Assembly: GCF_002366715.1 (NCBI RefSeq)
Contig: NZ_DFBS01000035.1
Span: 21,803-85,802 of the forward strand
DNA length: 64,000 bases
Source of the DNA: Halomonas sp. UBA3074
Lineage (GTDB): Bacteria > Pseudomonadota > Gammaproteobacteria > Pseudomonadales > Halomonadaceae
Direction of reading: 5' to 3'
Shown here: positions 43,949-53,429 of the stretch, in pieces
Position numbering within the stretch: position 1 is the first letter of the stretch
Layout of the letters: every line of letters begins with the position of its first letter
The notes under the pieces: generated by a model
The model's database searches: none
What the model saw: only the letters and a program-made list of their open reading frames with translations
What the model was told of the DNA's origin: nothing
Translations under genes and position numbers: made by a program

Positions 43949-45025
43949 ATGAGTCAGTCAACGAATCAGCAACAGATGCAGGCCGCGGTATGGTATGCCG
44001 CCAAAGATCTGCGCGTTGAACACGTGCCGGTGCCTACCATCAACGACCCCCATGAGGTAAAGGTGAAAGTCGCCGCCTGCGGTATTTGCGGCAGCGATTT
44101 ACACGAGTATGCCGCCGGGCCGATTTTTATTCCGGTAGGCAAACCGCACCCCATTAGCGGCGAACAGGCTCCGATTATTATGGGCCATGAGTTTGCGGGC
44201 GAGGTGGTAGAGGTCGGCGAGAAAGTGACGCGGGTGAAGGTAGGTGACCGTGTGGCGATTGAGCCGATTCTGTCACCTAACAAGGATGGCGCTTACCAGA
44301 TGGAGCGCTACAACCTGACACCGCTGCTCGGCTTTCACGGCCTCTCCGGCGGAGGCGGCGGATTCTCTGAGTTCACCGTGATGGGTGAGCACATGGTACA
44401 CAAGCTGCCGGATGACCTCAGCTTCGAGCAGGGGGCGCTGGTCGAGCCTGCGGCGGTAGCCCTGCATGCGGTGCGCCAGAGCAGCCTAAAAGCCGGGGAT
44501 AGCGCCGTGGTATTTGGTGCCGGGCCGATTGGCTTGATGACCATCGAAGCGCTAAAAGCCGCCGGGGCTGCACAGATTTATGCGGTGGAAGTTGCGCCAT
44601 CCCGTAAGGCCAAAGCCGAAGCGCTAGGAGCCATCATTGTCGACCCACAGCAAGAAGACGCAGTGGAAAAGCTACACGCCTTGAGAGGTGGCGGGGTGGA
44701 CGTGGCATTTGAAGTGACGGGCATTCCCTCCGTGCTCAATCAAGCGCTGCACAGCACCCACGAGGGCGGCGAAGTGGTGGTGGTGAGTATTTGGGAGGGA
44801 GAAGCCAGTTTTCACCCCAACGACTTGGTAATCAAAGAGCGCACCATGAAAGGCATTATTGCCTATCGCCATGTGTATCCGGCGGTGATGGCACTGATGC
44901 AGCGGGGCTACTTCCGCGCCGAGGATATGGTCACTCAGCGCATTCCGCTGGCGGATATCGTGGAGGAGGGCTTTGAGGCGCTGCTGAGCGATAAGGCGCA
45001 GGTGAAAATTATCGTCACGCCTTAG
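43949..45025 (+). CDS. Zinc-dependent 2,3-butanediol dehydrogenase-like alcohol dehydrogenase
   Basis: 358 residues of the medium-chain dehydrogenase family. Zinc ligands are in ACGICGSDLHEY (about 43) and MGHEFAGEV (about 75), with the Glu further on in LVEPAAVALH. The NAD site is VVFGAGPIGLM. The structural-zinc cysteines are replaced by a GFHGLSGGGGGFSEF loop, as in bacterial butanediol dehydrogenases. Its place behind an AcoR-type activator fits acetoin/diol metabolism; the true substrate is unproven. Confidence 0.88.
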   Translation: MSQSTNQQQMQAAVWYAAKDLRVEHVPVPTINDPHEVKVKVAACGICGSDLHEYAAGPIFIPVGKPHPISGEQAPIIMGHEFAGEVVEVGEKVTRVKVGDRVAIEPILSPNKDGAYQMERYNLTPLLGFHGLSGGGGGFSEFTVMGEHMVHKLPDDLSFEQGALVEPAAVALHAVRQSSLKAGDSAVVFGAGPIGLMTIEALKAAGAAQIYAVEVAPSRKAKAEALGAIIVDPQQEDAVEKLHALRGGGVDVAFEVTGIPSVLNQALHSTHEGGEVVVVSIWEGEASFHPNDLVIKERTMKGIIAYRHVYPAVMALMQRGYFRAEDMVTQRIPLADIVEEGFEALLSDKAQVKIIVTP

Positions 45026-45049
45026 ACCTGACTCTACTGAGGTTTCTCC

Positions 45050-45077
45050 AAAGGCTATCCTCGGGTGGCCTTTTTTT
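45050..45077 (+). terminator. Rho-independent terminator after the dehydrogenase gene
   Basis: AAAGGCTATCC and GGGTGGCCTTT form an imperfect stem around TC, followed by a run of T. Confidence 0.75.
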
Positions 45078-45276
45078 ACGTCTTGATATCATATCCCTGC
45101 TATTCCTCGGACATAGCTTGCATTGTTTGCCTCTGATTTATTACTCCAACTTTCTAATACCAAAGAAAACCAAAATAGTGATCTCAAGTAGCGACAGGAG
45201 ATGAATAAATGCATACATTTACTTAATAAAAATGCCTGGCATGAAGTGTGCCACTTCAAGGTGAAGGAGCAAGTGA

Positions 45277-46992
45277 ATGGTTAATAGTGAACAGGCAAGG
45301 CTGCAGGCGTTATATGACCTTGCGCTGTTGGATACGTCACCTGAAGAGCGCTTTGATCGTTACACCCGCCTTGCGACTCGCCTTTTCGGTGTCGAAATCG
45401 CTCTGGTCTCTCTGGTTGACGCAGAGCGCCAGTGGTTCAAGTCGCAGCAAGGGTTTTCACTTGCGCAGACTTCTCGGCAAGAGTCATTCTGCAGCCATGC
45501 CATCCAGGAAGCGGGGATTTTTGAAATAGAAGATGCTAGCCAGGATGAGCGATTTGCCAGTAACCGCCTGGTAACCGCCAGTCGAGGTATTCGTTTTTAT
45601 GCAGGTATGCCCCTGACCACCGTGGGAGGTTTTCGAGTAGGTACACTTTGCATTATCGATTCATCGCCACGTCGTTTAGACGCCAGTGAAAAGCAGTCAT
45701 TGCGCGATTTGGCAGCCAGTGTGGAAGATGAAATAAACCGTTCAGCATTAGCAGCCGAGTTTGCTAAGGCGGAAAAAGCCCGCCGTCAGCTAGAGCAAGA
45801 TGATCAGCAGCAACGCACCCTGGTAACTGCGCTTGCCTCTTTGAATGAAATCGGTGCGATGAGTGAGTTAACGCTTAACGAGCAATTGCAACGCGCGCTT
45901 GAGTTGGGTAGCCGCTATCTATCGCTTGAAGTGGGTATCATCAGCCGTATAGAAAAAGGGATGTATGAAGTGGTGGCCGCCGTTTCCCCACCCGAAATGT
46001 CGCTGGAAAAAGGCGCATCGTTACCACTTGCTAATACCTATTGCGATATGACACTCAAGGCCAACGACCTGCTGGCTATCCATCACGTGGCTGAGCATGA
46101 TGCACGCCATCACCCCTGCTATCGGCATTTTGGTTTAGAGGCTTATATTGGAATTACTATCAGAATTGCTGATCAACTCTTTGGCTCGGTTAGTTTTTCC
46201 TCTCCATACTCACGTAAAGACGCGTTTTCCCAAACAGATAAACTGTTCGTTCGGCTACTCAGTCGTTGGCTGGCTGCGTGTTTGGAGCGACAGCGAATCG
46301 AGAAGCTTAAAAATGAATTTATTGCGACTGTCAGTCATGAGCTTAGAACGCCACTGACCACCATCAGTGGCGTGTTGAAGCTCGCTGTTTCTGGCACTAC
46401 CGGGGTGCTGCCTGCTCAAACCGGGGAGTTGCTGGGCATTGCATTGAGGAACAGTCAACGCCTTGGCGTGTTGATAAATGATTTGTTGGACATGGAAAAA
46501 TTAGTGCTGGGTCAGTTTGATTTTTTTATTACTCCTCAGCCGCTAAATATACTTTTGGAGAGCGCCATTCAGGAGAACCAAGCCTATGCAGAGCAGTACC
46601 AGGTCGAGCTTATCTGCACAGGCGCCGCCAGCAAACGGAAAATTTCTGTCGATATCGTTCGCTTTCAACAAGTAATGGCTAATTTACTCTCTAATGCAGC
46701 AAAGTTCTCTGAGAAGGGCGGGAAAGTTAGGCTGTTTTGTGATGAAACTGAATCAAGTGTCAAGATCAATGTTCAGGATACAGGGTGTGGCGTACCTGAA
46801 AGTTTTCGCCACCGTATATTTGACAAGTTCTCGCAAGCCGATGCGAGTGACCGGCGAATCAAAGGAGGCACTGGCTTGGGGTTGTCGATTAGTAAAGCAC
46901 TAACAGAATATATGGGGGGCGAAATAGGCTTTACCTCATTAGAGGGGCGTGGCAGCACTTTTTTCCTGCAATTCCCATGGACAGAGGAATAA
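45277..46992 (+). CDS. GAF-GAF sensor histidine kinase
   Basis: 571 residues, no transmembrane segment. GAF domain 1 at about 20-160 (QESFCSHAIQEAGIFEIEDA), GAF domain 2 at about 195-335, HisKA with FIATVSHELRTPLTTISG (His about 354), HATPase with NLLSNAAKFS, QDTGCGVP and KGGTGLGLSIS. Cytoplasmic first gene of the four-gene phosphorelay operon; GAAGGAG ribosome site. The ligand or signal is unknown. Confidence 0.92.
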   Translation: MVNSEQARLQALYDLALLDTSPEERFDRYTRLATRLFGVEIALVSLVDAERQWFKSQQGFSLAQTSRQESFCSHAIQEAGIFEIEDASQDERFASNRLVTASRGIRFYAGMPLTTVGGFRVGTLCIIDSSPRRLDASEKQSLRDLAASVEDEINRSALAAEFAKAEKARRQLEQDDQQQRTLVTALASLNEIGAMSELTLNEQLQRALELGSRYLSLEVGIISRIEKGMYEVVAAVSPPEMSLEKGASLPLANTYCDMTLKANDLLAIHHVAEHDARHHPCYRHFGLEAYIGITIRIADQLFGSVSFSSPYSRKDAFSQTDKLFVRLLSRWLAACLERQRIEKLKNEFIATVSHELRTPLTTISGVLKLAVSGTTGVLPAQTGELLGIALRNSQRLGVLINDLLDMEKLVLGQFDFFITPQPLNILLESAIQENQAYAEQYQVELICTGAASKRKISVDIVRFQQVMANLLSNAAKFSEKGGKVRLFCDETESSVKINVQDTGCGVPESFRHRIFDKFSQADASDRRIKGGTGLGLSISKALTEYMGGEIGFTSLEGRGSTFFLQFPWTEE

Positions 46993-46996
46993 GACG

Positions 46997-49900
46997 TTGA
47001 ATCATATTAGTGACCTTAAATCCATGAAGACACGTTCTCGTTGGCTTTTTTTAGTTGGCTTAATAGCGTTAGGTATCTTGGCTAATACACTACAAGTGTC
47101 AGTACTATTTAATGTTTATTTTGTATTTGGTTCTGTGGCAGTTATGTTGGCCATTGTATGGTTGGGTATGCCAGCCGCCATCTTGGTTGGGGTGATTGCA
47201 GGGCTGTATACCTATCTGATTTGGCAAAACCCCGTTACCGTCGTAGTCTTTATCTTGGAAGCGATATGTGTAGGGTGGCTTTATCATCGAAAAATTAAAA
47301 ACCTAATTATCTCAAGTTTGGTGTTCTGGTTGATAGTGGCTGTCCCTATTGATCTTGTTTTTTTTCCTCTTTTAATGGGTTGGAGTAGTGAGTTAACGCT
47401 ACTAGTGACGTTAAAGCAGGCGGTTAATGGCGTGCTCAATGCGGTTATCGCGACTAGTTTGCTAATTTTAGGTGGCCTGCTAAATACGCGCTGCTTTCCT
47501 CAAGTTAACGTCTTAATGACACTACGCCACTTACTTTTTTTAGGGTTGTTGTCAGTTGCTTTGCTGGCCGGCATACCGCCGATTCTCTATGATGGTCATG
47601 CCATGCGGCAAAATCTTGAGAATAATGTTCACCAGTCATTACTCATTTTAGGCAATGAATTAAAAGGACGCTTAACCGAACCCGGGGCTCAGCAGCGCTA
47701 TCAATACCATCTAGAAAGAGTAAGCGCTGGTCAAAATGTCAGCATTTCTTTGTTAAATTTACAGAACGATGTTGTGGGTCAAGTAGGTGATGTTAGCTCT
47801 TTAGCCCAGCAAGGTAGAACCCTTACCCGCCCTGCTTCAAACCAGCTCACCATGTGGCTCCCCGGTAATGTGGAAAACTCGGCGACCCGTTTTGCAGAGG
47901 GCCGCTATATGGTCACGATACCTGCTGAGGGGGTTGGAGGGGTTGACCGAATCGTATTGGAAATGCCGGCCTTGCCCGCCGTACGCGCGATGGAAGCCTA
48001 CCGCATCGTGTTATTTCTCATGCTTTCTGCAGTGCTAGGGCTTGGCATTGTTGTGGCTGAGTTGTTTAGTCGTATGATCGCTTCGCCGCTGCAGCGAATT
48101 GGCCGAACGGGAAGAAGGCTAAGCCATACTATTGCCAGCGGTGAACAACCCCAGCTTCCAAGTAGTCGGGTCGTAGAGTTTCAACAGCTTTCAGATTTAT
48201 TGAGCGAAATGAGCGGAGAGCTCAGCGGTACCTTTAAAGCATTGAAAACGACACAAAGCTCTCTTGAAAGCGAGGTGGCGCAGCGTACCCAGGCCCTGGC
48301 AAGCAGTAATAACTTGCTGCGTTCCGTGTTAGATGCTGCCGTTGATTTTTCCATTATTGCTACCGATAAAAATGGCGTCATCCAGTTATTTAATAAGGGT
48401 GCTGCCGCTATGTTGGGCTATGCCGCTAAAGACGTCGTTGGGATCAATACGCCACTTTTATTTCACGACGTAGAGGAGATTAAGCAGCGGTTCGGCGCAT
48501 TGGAGTTCTCTCCTCAGGAGAAGCTGTCCCTTTTTGAAATGTTGATTTATAGCGCGGGCGTCGAGAAAAATGACTTTAAAGAGTGGATCTACCTTACCCG
48601 TGAAGGCAAAAAACTACCGGTCAAGCTGGTGGCTACCACCATACAAAACCAACAAGGTGAAGTGACCGGCTATTTGGGTATTGCTGAAGATATTACCGAG
48701 ACCAAACGAATCGAGCGGATGAAAAATGAATTTATTTCCACTGTCAGCCATGAATTGCGCACACCCTTAACATCCATTTCTGGTGCGCTGGGCATGGTGT
48801 CGGCCGGCGCTTTGGGGCAGGTGCCTGATAGCGTGATGCAAATGGTCGGTATTGCACACAAAAATAGTTTGCGGCTGACCCACTTAATTAATGATTTATT
48901 GGACATCGAAAAAATCGCAGCAGGCAAATTAGCCTTTGATATGCAGTGGCAGCCACTAGAACCTCTTTTATCGAGTGCAATAGAGGAAAATCGTCATTAT
49001 CAAAGTGAGAGAGATGTAACGTTAACGTTGCTTAATAATTTTCCAGACGCGCAGGTACGTGTAGATGGCCAAAGGCTGCAGCAAGTGATGGCGAATTTGC
49101 TTTCAAACGCAGTTAAGTTTTCTCCTGTTGGCGGTGAAGTCACGGTGTCCGTTGACGTTCAGCCCCGGCAGGTCGTCGTCACTGTTGAAGATCACGGGTC
49201 GGGCATACCGGATGCGTTCAAAGACTGCATTTTCAATAAATTTTCTCAGGTCGATGCCTCTGATTCGCGTGCTAAAGGGGGCACTGGGCTGGGTTTGGCG
49301 ATTAGCCGTGAGCTAGTTGAACATATGGGGGGCGCAATGGGGTTTGTATCCCAGGAAGGTGAAGGCAGCCGTTTCTGGTTTTCTCTTCCAGTGCAGATCC
49401 AGGCTGGTGAGAAGACGAAAGTCGTGAGTGATGTTTACTCCGCCAGTGTTTTAATAGTCGAGGATGACGTCGAAGTTTCTGAAGTTTTGCAAACGATGTT
49501 GGTGCAGGCAGGCTATTCGGTAGACATGGCGTTTAGTGGTGGTTCCGCCTTAGCTAAATTGGCGGATAATAACTATGACGCTATCACCCTGGATATTGGA
49601 CTACCTGACATGAGTGGGTTTGAAATAGTCCATGCGTTGCGTCAGGAGCCTAAAACGCAACATATCCCTGTATTGGTCGTCAGCGGTACCGTCGAGCGGG
49701 GCGAGGTCGCTTTGAAGGGCCACCTCGACGATATTTCTTGGCTTGCTAAACCGATTCAAACCAACCATTTATTGTCATTACTACAACAACAGATAAACTC
49801 AAACCGTCGGCGGTTGGAATTACTTCACATAGAAGATGATACTGATCTTCACGCGGTTATTCGTACGATGCTCATCGATCATGCAGTCTGTCACCATGTG

Positions 49901-50179
49901 CCCAGCGTATTGACCGCTCGTCGCAGCTTAGCGTCTCATCGCTACGATGTGATCATTTTAGATATTGGTTTGCCGGATGGGGAAGGGTGGGAGTTGTTAG
50001 AACAAATTCGCCAAGCGCAGCCTGATGCGCGAGTAGTAATTTTATCGGGTCAGGCGATTAGCGAAGCCGATCATCACAAAGTAGAATGCGTGTTTTTAAA
50101 GTCGCGCATTAGCGCAGCGCAGTTACTCGACACTATTCATCAACGCACCACGTTAGCCAAGGTGACCCACGACGTATGA
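46997..50179 (+). CDS. Membrane hybrid histidine kinase with PAS and two receiver domains
   Basis: About 1060 residues from TTG at 46997 (AGGA site; ATG 47024 is an alternative). Order: six or so N-terminal transmembrane helices (about 10-190), an extracytoplasmic segment (about 205-335), a further helix near 345, HAMP, coiled coil, PAS (about 440-570), HisKA FISTVSHELRTPLTSISG (about 575), HATPase with KGGTGLGLAIS, receiver 1 (IVEDDVEVSE, phospho-Asp in LDIGLPDMSG), receiver 2 (HIEDDTDLHA, LDIGLPDGEGWE). Overlaps the next response regulator by four bases. Confidence 0.92.
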   Translation: MNHISDLKSMKTRSRWLFLVGLIALGILANTLQVSVLFNVYFVFGSVAVMLAIVWLGMPAAILVGVIAGLYTYLIWQNPVTVVVFILEAICVGWLYHRKIKNLIISSLVFWLIVAVPIDLVFFPLLMGWSSELTLLVTLKQAVNGVLNAVIATSLLILGGLLNTRCFPQVNVLMTLRHLLFLGLLSVALLAGIPPILYDGHAMRQNLENNVHQSLLILGNELKGRLTEPGAQQRYQYHLERVSAGQNVSISLLNLQNDVVGQVGDVSSLAQQGRTLTRPASNQLTMWLPGNVENSATRFAEGRYMVTIPAEGVGGVDRIVLEMPALPAVRAMEAYRIVLFLMLSAVLGLGIVVAELFSRMIASPLQRIGRTGRRLSHTIASGEQPQLPSSRVVEFQQLSDLLSEMSGELSGTFKALKTTQSSLESEVAQRTQALASSNNLLRSVLDAAVDFSIIATDKNGVIQLFNKGAAAMLGYAAKDVVGINTPLLFHDVEEIKQRFGALEFSPQEKLSLFEMLIYSAGVEKNDFKEWIYLTREGKKLPVKLVATTIQNQQGEVTGYLGIAEDITETKRIERMKNEFISTVSHELRTPLTSISGALGMVSAGALGQVPDSVMQMVGIAHKNSLRLTHLINDLLDIEKIAAGKLAFDMQWQPLEPLLSSAIEENRHYQSERDVTLTLLNNFPDAQVRVDGQRLQQVMANLLSNAVKFSPVGGEVTVSVDVQPRQVVVTVEDHGSGIPDAFKDCIFNKFSQVDASDSRAKGGTGLGLAISRELVEHMGGAMGFVSQEGEGSRFWFSLPVQIQAGEKTKVVSDVYSASVLIVEDDVEVSEVLQTMLVQAGYSVDMAFSGGSALAKLADNNYDAITLDIGLPDMSGFEIVHALRQEPKTQHIPVLVVSGTVERGEVALKGHLDDISWLAKPIQTNHLLSLLQQQINSNRRRLELLHIEDDTDLHAVIRTMLIDHAVCHHVPSVLTARRSLASHRYDVIILDIGLPDGEGWELLEQIRQAQPDARVVILSGQAISEADHHKVECVFLKSRISAAQLLDTIHQRTTLAKVTHDV

Positions 50180-50568
50180 ACGAATTAACCCGCATTTTAT
50201 ACGTAGAAGACGACTTGGATATTCAAACGGTTGCCAAACTTGCCCTGGAAGTAGTGGGGGGCTTCAATGTAAAGGTGTGTTCATCGGGCGAGGAGGCAAT
50301 GGCCGAGGCGGAACATTTTTCCCCTGATTTAATTTTACTAGACGTTATGATGCCAGGGATGGATGGCCCTAATACGATGGCTTCACTTCGGCAACTAAAC
50401 ACACTACAGAAAGTGCCTGTAATCTTTATGACGGCCAAAGTGCAGCCTAAAGAAGTCGAGCAACTGATCTCACTGGGGGCTGAAAGCGTCATCGCAAAAC
50501 CGTTTGACCCGATGACACTATCAAGCCAAGTACGCAGCATTTGGGAGCAAGCGTGTGGTAGATCGTGA
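50176..50568 (+). CDS. Single-domain response regulator
   Basis: 130 residues, CheY-like. Acidic pair VEDDLD, phospho-acceptor Asp in LLDVMMPGMDG (about 54), Thr in FMTAK, Lys in AKPFDP. No output domain, so it is likely a phosphotransfer intermediate between the hybrid kinase and the Hpt/diguanylate cyclase protein. It overlaps both neighbours. Confidence 0.93.
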   Translation: MNELTRILYVEDDLDIQTVAKLALEVVGGFNVKVCSSGEEAMAEAEHFSPDLILLDVMMPGMDGPNTMASLRQLNTLQKVPVIFMTAKVQPKEVEQLISLGAESVIAKPFDPMTLSSQVRSIWEQACGRS

Positions 50569-52180
50569 ACAGCAAAGCTTAGAGAATAAGCTTCTTGCCT
50601 TGAAACAAGGCTATTTAGCTACCTTGGAACCAGAATTAAAGGCAATTTGCCAGGAGTTTACAAGCGCGCTTCAAGAGCCATCGTCGCCAGCACTACCGCA
50701 AAGTGTCTTACTTGATACCTACCGACGTTTGCATAAAATAGTGGGCTCTGCAGGCACTTTTGGTTTTCCCGCGGTAACCCATCAGGCTCGAGCGCTCGAA
50801 GTAACACTACAGGGGTGGATGGATGAAGCCAATGTGTTACCCGAGCAGTCATCGTTAGAAGCCTTTGCGAGAAGGCTTCATGAACTACAAAACGATTTAA
50901 CGACAGAAGCTCAGCCGCTATCATCAGTGGCAGCGGAAGAGAGCGCGATTTCGGCGTCAACGCTTATTTGGCTGATTGAAGAAGATGCCGAATTAGGCAA
51001 TAGAATATTAGAGCAACTATCGAATTTTAGTTATACCGTCCGGCTCTTCACAAGCGTAGAAGAGGCAGTGAGCCTTACTGACGATGAAACGCCTGATATC
51101 GTCATTGTTGATGCAATGGTTGGATTCGGACAATTATTACCCTTGCAATCCCTCACTTGCCCGCTGCTGTTTATCAGTGACCAAGATACCTTTGATGCAC
51201 GTGTACAAGCGGCCCAGCTTAACGCCCATGGATATTTCTTAAAGCCCCTCAATATTCCGCAATTGGTGAGTCGGCTGGAGCAACTACTTCAAGATAGGCA
51301 AGCCCCTCCAGCGCGAATTTTGGTAGTAGATGATGATCATCAATTAGCCATGTACTACCAATTGGTGTTGGAAGCAGCTGGTATGGAAGTACGTGTACTC
51401 GAAAAGCCTCGCCACATTATCGAGCAGTTATCCTCATTTCGGCCTGAACTGCTGTTGATGGATGTGCACATGCCTGCTTACAACGGCCCTGATTTAGCAG
51501 CCGTAGTGCGTCAATACGATGAGTGGAGCAGCCTGCCCATTGTGTTCCTTTCCGCAGAGACCGATTTAAATAAACAGGTGGACGCGCTTAACCACGGTGC
51601 CGATGACTTTCTCACCAAACCTATTTCAGCGGCTCAATTAGTAGCCTCAGTGCGAACCCGCGTGGCCAGGGCACGGACTTTATCAGCGTTGCTCAATAAA
51701 GATAGCCTGACAGGGCTGCTCAAGCACGCCAGTATCAAAAGTGCCACGATCAGTGAAATCGCTCGTGCTTACCGACAGGAGTACCCTGTCGTCGTCGCGA
51801 TGCTGGACATCGATCACTTCAAACAAGTAAATGATACCTATGGCCATGCAGTGGGTGATGTGGTCATCGCCTCTGTTGCGACTCTGCTGCGTCAGCGTTT
51901 GCGGCAAACGGACATCATAGGGCGTTATGGGGGTGAGGAATTTCTAATTGTACTGCCCCACTGTAAAGCGGCGGATGGGTGGAAATGCCTGGAAGATATA
52001 CGTGAGTACTTTTCGCGGCTGCGCTTTAGGCAAGGAGACACCGAGTTTGCCTGCACGTTATCGGCAGGCATAGTCTGTAGCGCTGATGCCACTGAAACCC
52101 AGCGTCACAATTTGTTGGTCATTGCGGATGAAGCGCTTTACCGCGCCAAGCGAGGAGGGCGCAATCAAGTCTGCTATTAG
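50555..52180 (+). CDS. Hpt-receiver-receiver-GGDEF diguanylate cyclase
   Basis: 541 residues from GTG at 50555. The Hpt domain has its phospho-histidine in RLHKIVGSAGTFGF (about residue 61). A diverged first receiver (LIEEDAELGN; VDAMVGFG) is at about 135-245, a canonical second receiver (VVDDDHQLAM; MDVHMPAYNG; LTKPIS) at about 250-370, and GGDEF at about 385-540 with RYGGEEF and an RxxD inhibitory site (RQTD) five residues before it. Makes cyclic di-GMP; end point of the phosphorelay. Confidence 0.93.
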   Translation: MVDREQQSLENKLLALKQGYLATLEPELKAICQEFTSALQEPSSPALPQSVLLDTYRRLHKIVGSAGTFGFPAVTHQARALEVTLQGWMDEANVLPEQSSLEAFARRLHELQNDLTTEAQPLSSVAAEESAISASTLIWLIEEDAELGNRILEQLSNFSYTVRLFTSVEEAVSLTDDETPDIVIVDAMVGFGQLLPLQSLTCPLLFISDQDTFDARVQAAQLNAHGYFLKPLNIPQLVSRLEQLLQDRQAPPARILVVDDDHQLAMYYQLVLEAAGMEVRVLEKPRHIIEQLSSFRPELLLMDVHMPAYNGPDLAAVVRQYDEWSSLPIVFLSAETDLNKQVDALNHGADDFLTKPISAAQLVASVRTRVARARTLSALLNKDSLTGLLKHASIKSATISEIARAYRQEYPVVVAMLDIDHFKQVNDTYGHAVGDVVIASVATLLRQRLRQTDIIGRYGGEEFLIVLPHCKAADGWKCLEDIREYFSRLRFRQGDTEFACTLSAGIVCSADATETQRHNLLVIADEALYRAKRGGRNQVCY

Positions 52181-52489
52181 CGTTTTTGAATTTGTTGTGC
52201 TTTTGTGAGGCAATTTTGAGCGAAAATGACCGATGCTGGTGCAACTAAGTTCTATAAAGCTCAAGCCAACCATCGAAGATTTCATATTGAAAATATAAGT
52301 TATTGATATTTAATGATTTATTAAATACTGGCACACAGATCGCAATATAATCGGCATAGGGTGATTGAATAGAGTAGCAAGCTTTTCAGCAAGAAAGGAT
52401 GATAGTAAAAATACTTGATATCAAAAGTACTTTGCTAACAGGCCACGTTGCTCAAGCGTCATATTGCTTCTCTCCCTTCATCATCTAGG
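52181..52489. other. AT-rich intergenic region
   Basis: About 300 bases after the diguanylate cyclase gene with no supported gene. It leads into the candidate small RNA; no good promoter pair could be fixed. Confidence 0.4.
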
Positions 52490-52562
52490 CCGCTACCGCT
52501 GGTAGCGGTAAACCGAGTGAGCTGGCGTGCTCCACCTGGGTCCCCTTCGGGGGACTTTTTTT
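52490..52562 (+). ncRNA. Candidate small RNA with intrinsic terminator
   Basis: Three stem-loops in 73 bases: CCGCTACC-GCT-GGTAGCGG (52490-52508, perfect), GAGC..GCTC (52518-52532), and the terminator GTCCCC-TTCG-GGGGAC (52540-52555) followed by seven T. There is no ORF in it, and it stands alone between two transcription units. It could instead be an attenuated leader or terminator of an unseen transcript; the family is not recognised. Confidence 0.5.
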
Positions 52563-52728
52563 ATGCTTGTAATAAAATTGTCAGGGTTTGGATTACTTAT
52601 AACAATATTTGACAGGAAGTTTGAAAACAGTGTTCGTATACTATATGCTGTACAGGTAAGCCGAATGGTCGGCACTGTAGTCCGTAGCGCAAGGACATGC
52701 ACGTAAGTTGATAGAGAGGATGACCCTG

Positions 52729-53337
52729 ATGAGTAAATTGAAACTGATCTCTGCTGCTACCATCACTGCTGGATTCGCACTGGCAAGCTCGGCAGCTCTT
52801 GCCTATAACGCTGGCGATGTATTCGTTCGTGGTGGCGTTGCCCAAACGGATACAGGATCCGATAACGGAAATGTCGCGGGTGGCTCACTGAGTGTGGATC
52901 AAGCGCGCGGCTATACTTATGGGTTAGGTTACTTATTTACCGATAAAGTTGGTGTCGAGCTTAACAGCTCTGAAGAGTTCGAGCATGACCTGAGCGTAGC
53001 GGGTGCAGACGCTGGCAGCATTGATCGTCTTCCAGTCAATCTATTGGTTAACTATTACCCGATGGGCGGCCTAGATTCACGCGTTCAGCCGTATGTGGGT
53101 GTAGGCGTTAACTACACGCATTTCTCAAGTGAGCCAAGCGGCTTTAGCGTTGAAGAAAGCTACGGCGCCATTGGTCAAGTGGGCGTTGATCTGGCAGTAA
53201 CAGACAACATTATGTTGAACGGTTTCGCTAGCTACGCTGACGTCAATTCAGACATTAACGCCAGTGGCGTTGGCAAAGTTGGGGAAGTCGATATGGAGCC
53301 TGTCACCATCGGTGGTGGTGTGACTTACCGCTTCTAA
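52729..53337 (+). CDS. OmpW family outer-membrane protein
   Basis: 202 residues from the ATG at 52729 (AGAGGA upstream). Signal peptide about 1-25 (ALA/YN). The mature start NAGDVFVRGGVAQTD, the small eight-stranded-barrel pattern with PVNLLVNYYPMGG and VQPYVGVGVNYTHF, and the final VTYRF with a terminal Phe fit OmpW/porin-type barrels that pass hydrophobic compounds. Confidence 0.87.
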   Translation: MSKLKLISAATITAGFALASSAALAYNAGDVFVRGGVAQTDTGSDNGNVAGGSLSVDQARGYTYGLGYLFTDKVGVELNSSEEFEHDLSVAGADAGSIDRLPVNLLVNYYPMGGLDSRVQPYVGVGVNYTHFSSEPSGFSVEESYGAIGQVGVDLAVTDNIMLNGFASYADVNSDINASGVGKVGEVDMEPVTIGGGVTYRF

Positions 53338-53380
53338 ATCCTAGCCAATTCTGAGTCAAAACTCATTAGCTTTGGTTACC

Positions 53381-53409
53381 AAACGCCCAGCCACGTGCTG
53401 GGCGTTTTT
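53381..53409 (+). terminator. Terminator after the OmpW-like gene
   Basis: AAACGCCCAGC and GCTGGGCGTTT pair perfectly around CACGT, ending in a T run; A-rich on the other side, so it may also serve the convergent peptidase gene. Confidence 0.88.
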
Positions 53410-53429
53410 CGTTTCAGTAGTAAAAAAGC

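Noticed and set aside
52609..52647. Promoter for the OmpW-like gene (TTGACA with TATACT)
   Set aside because: The spacer is 22 bases, too long; the alternative TTTGAA/TATATG pair is weak, so no box was assigned.
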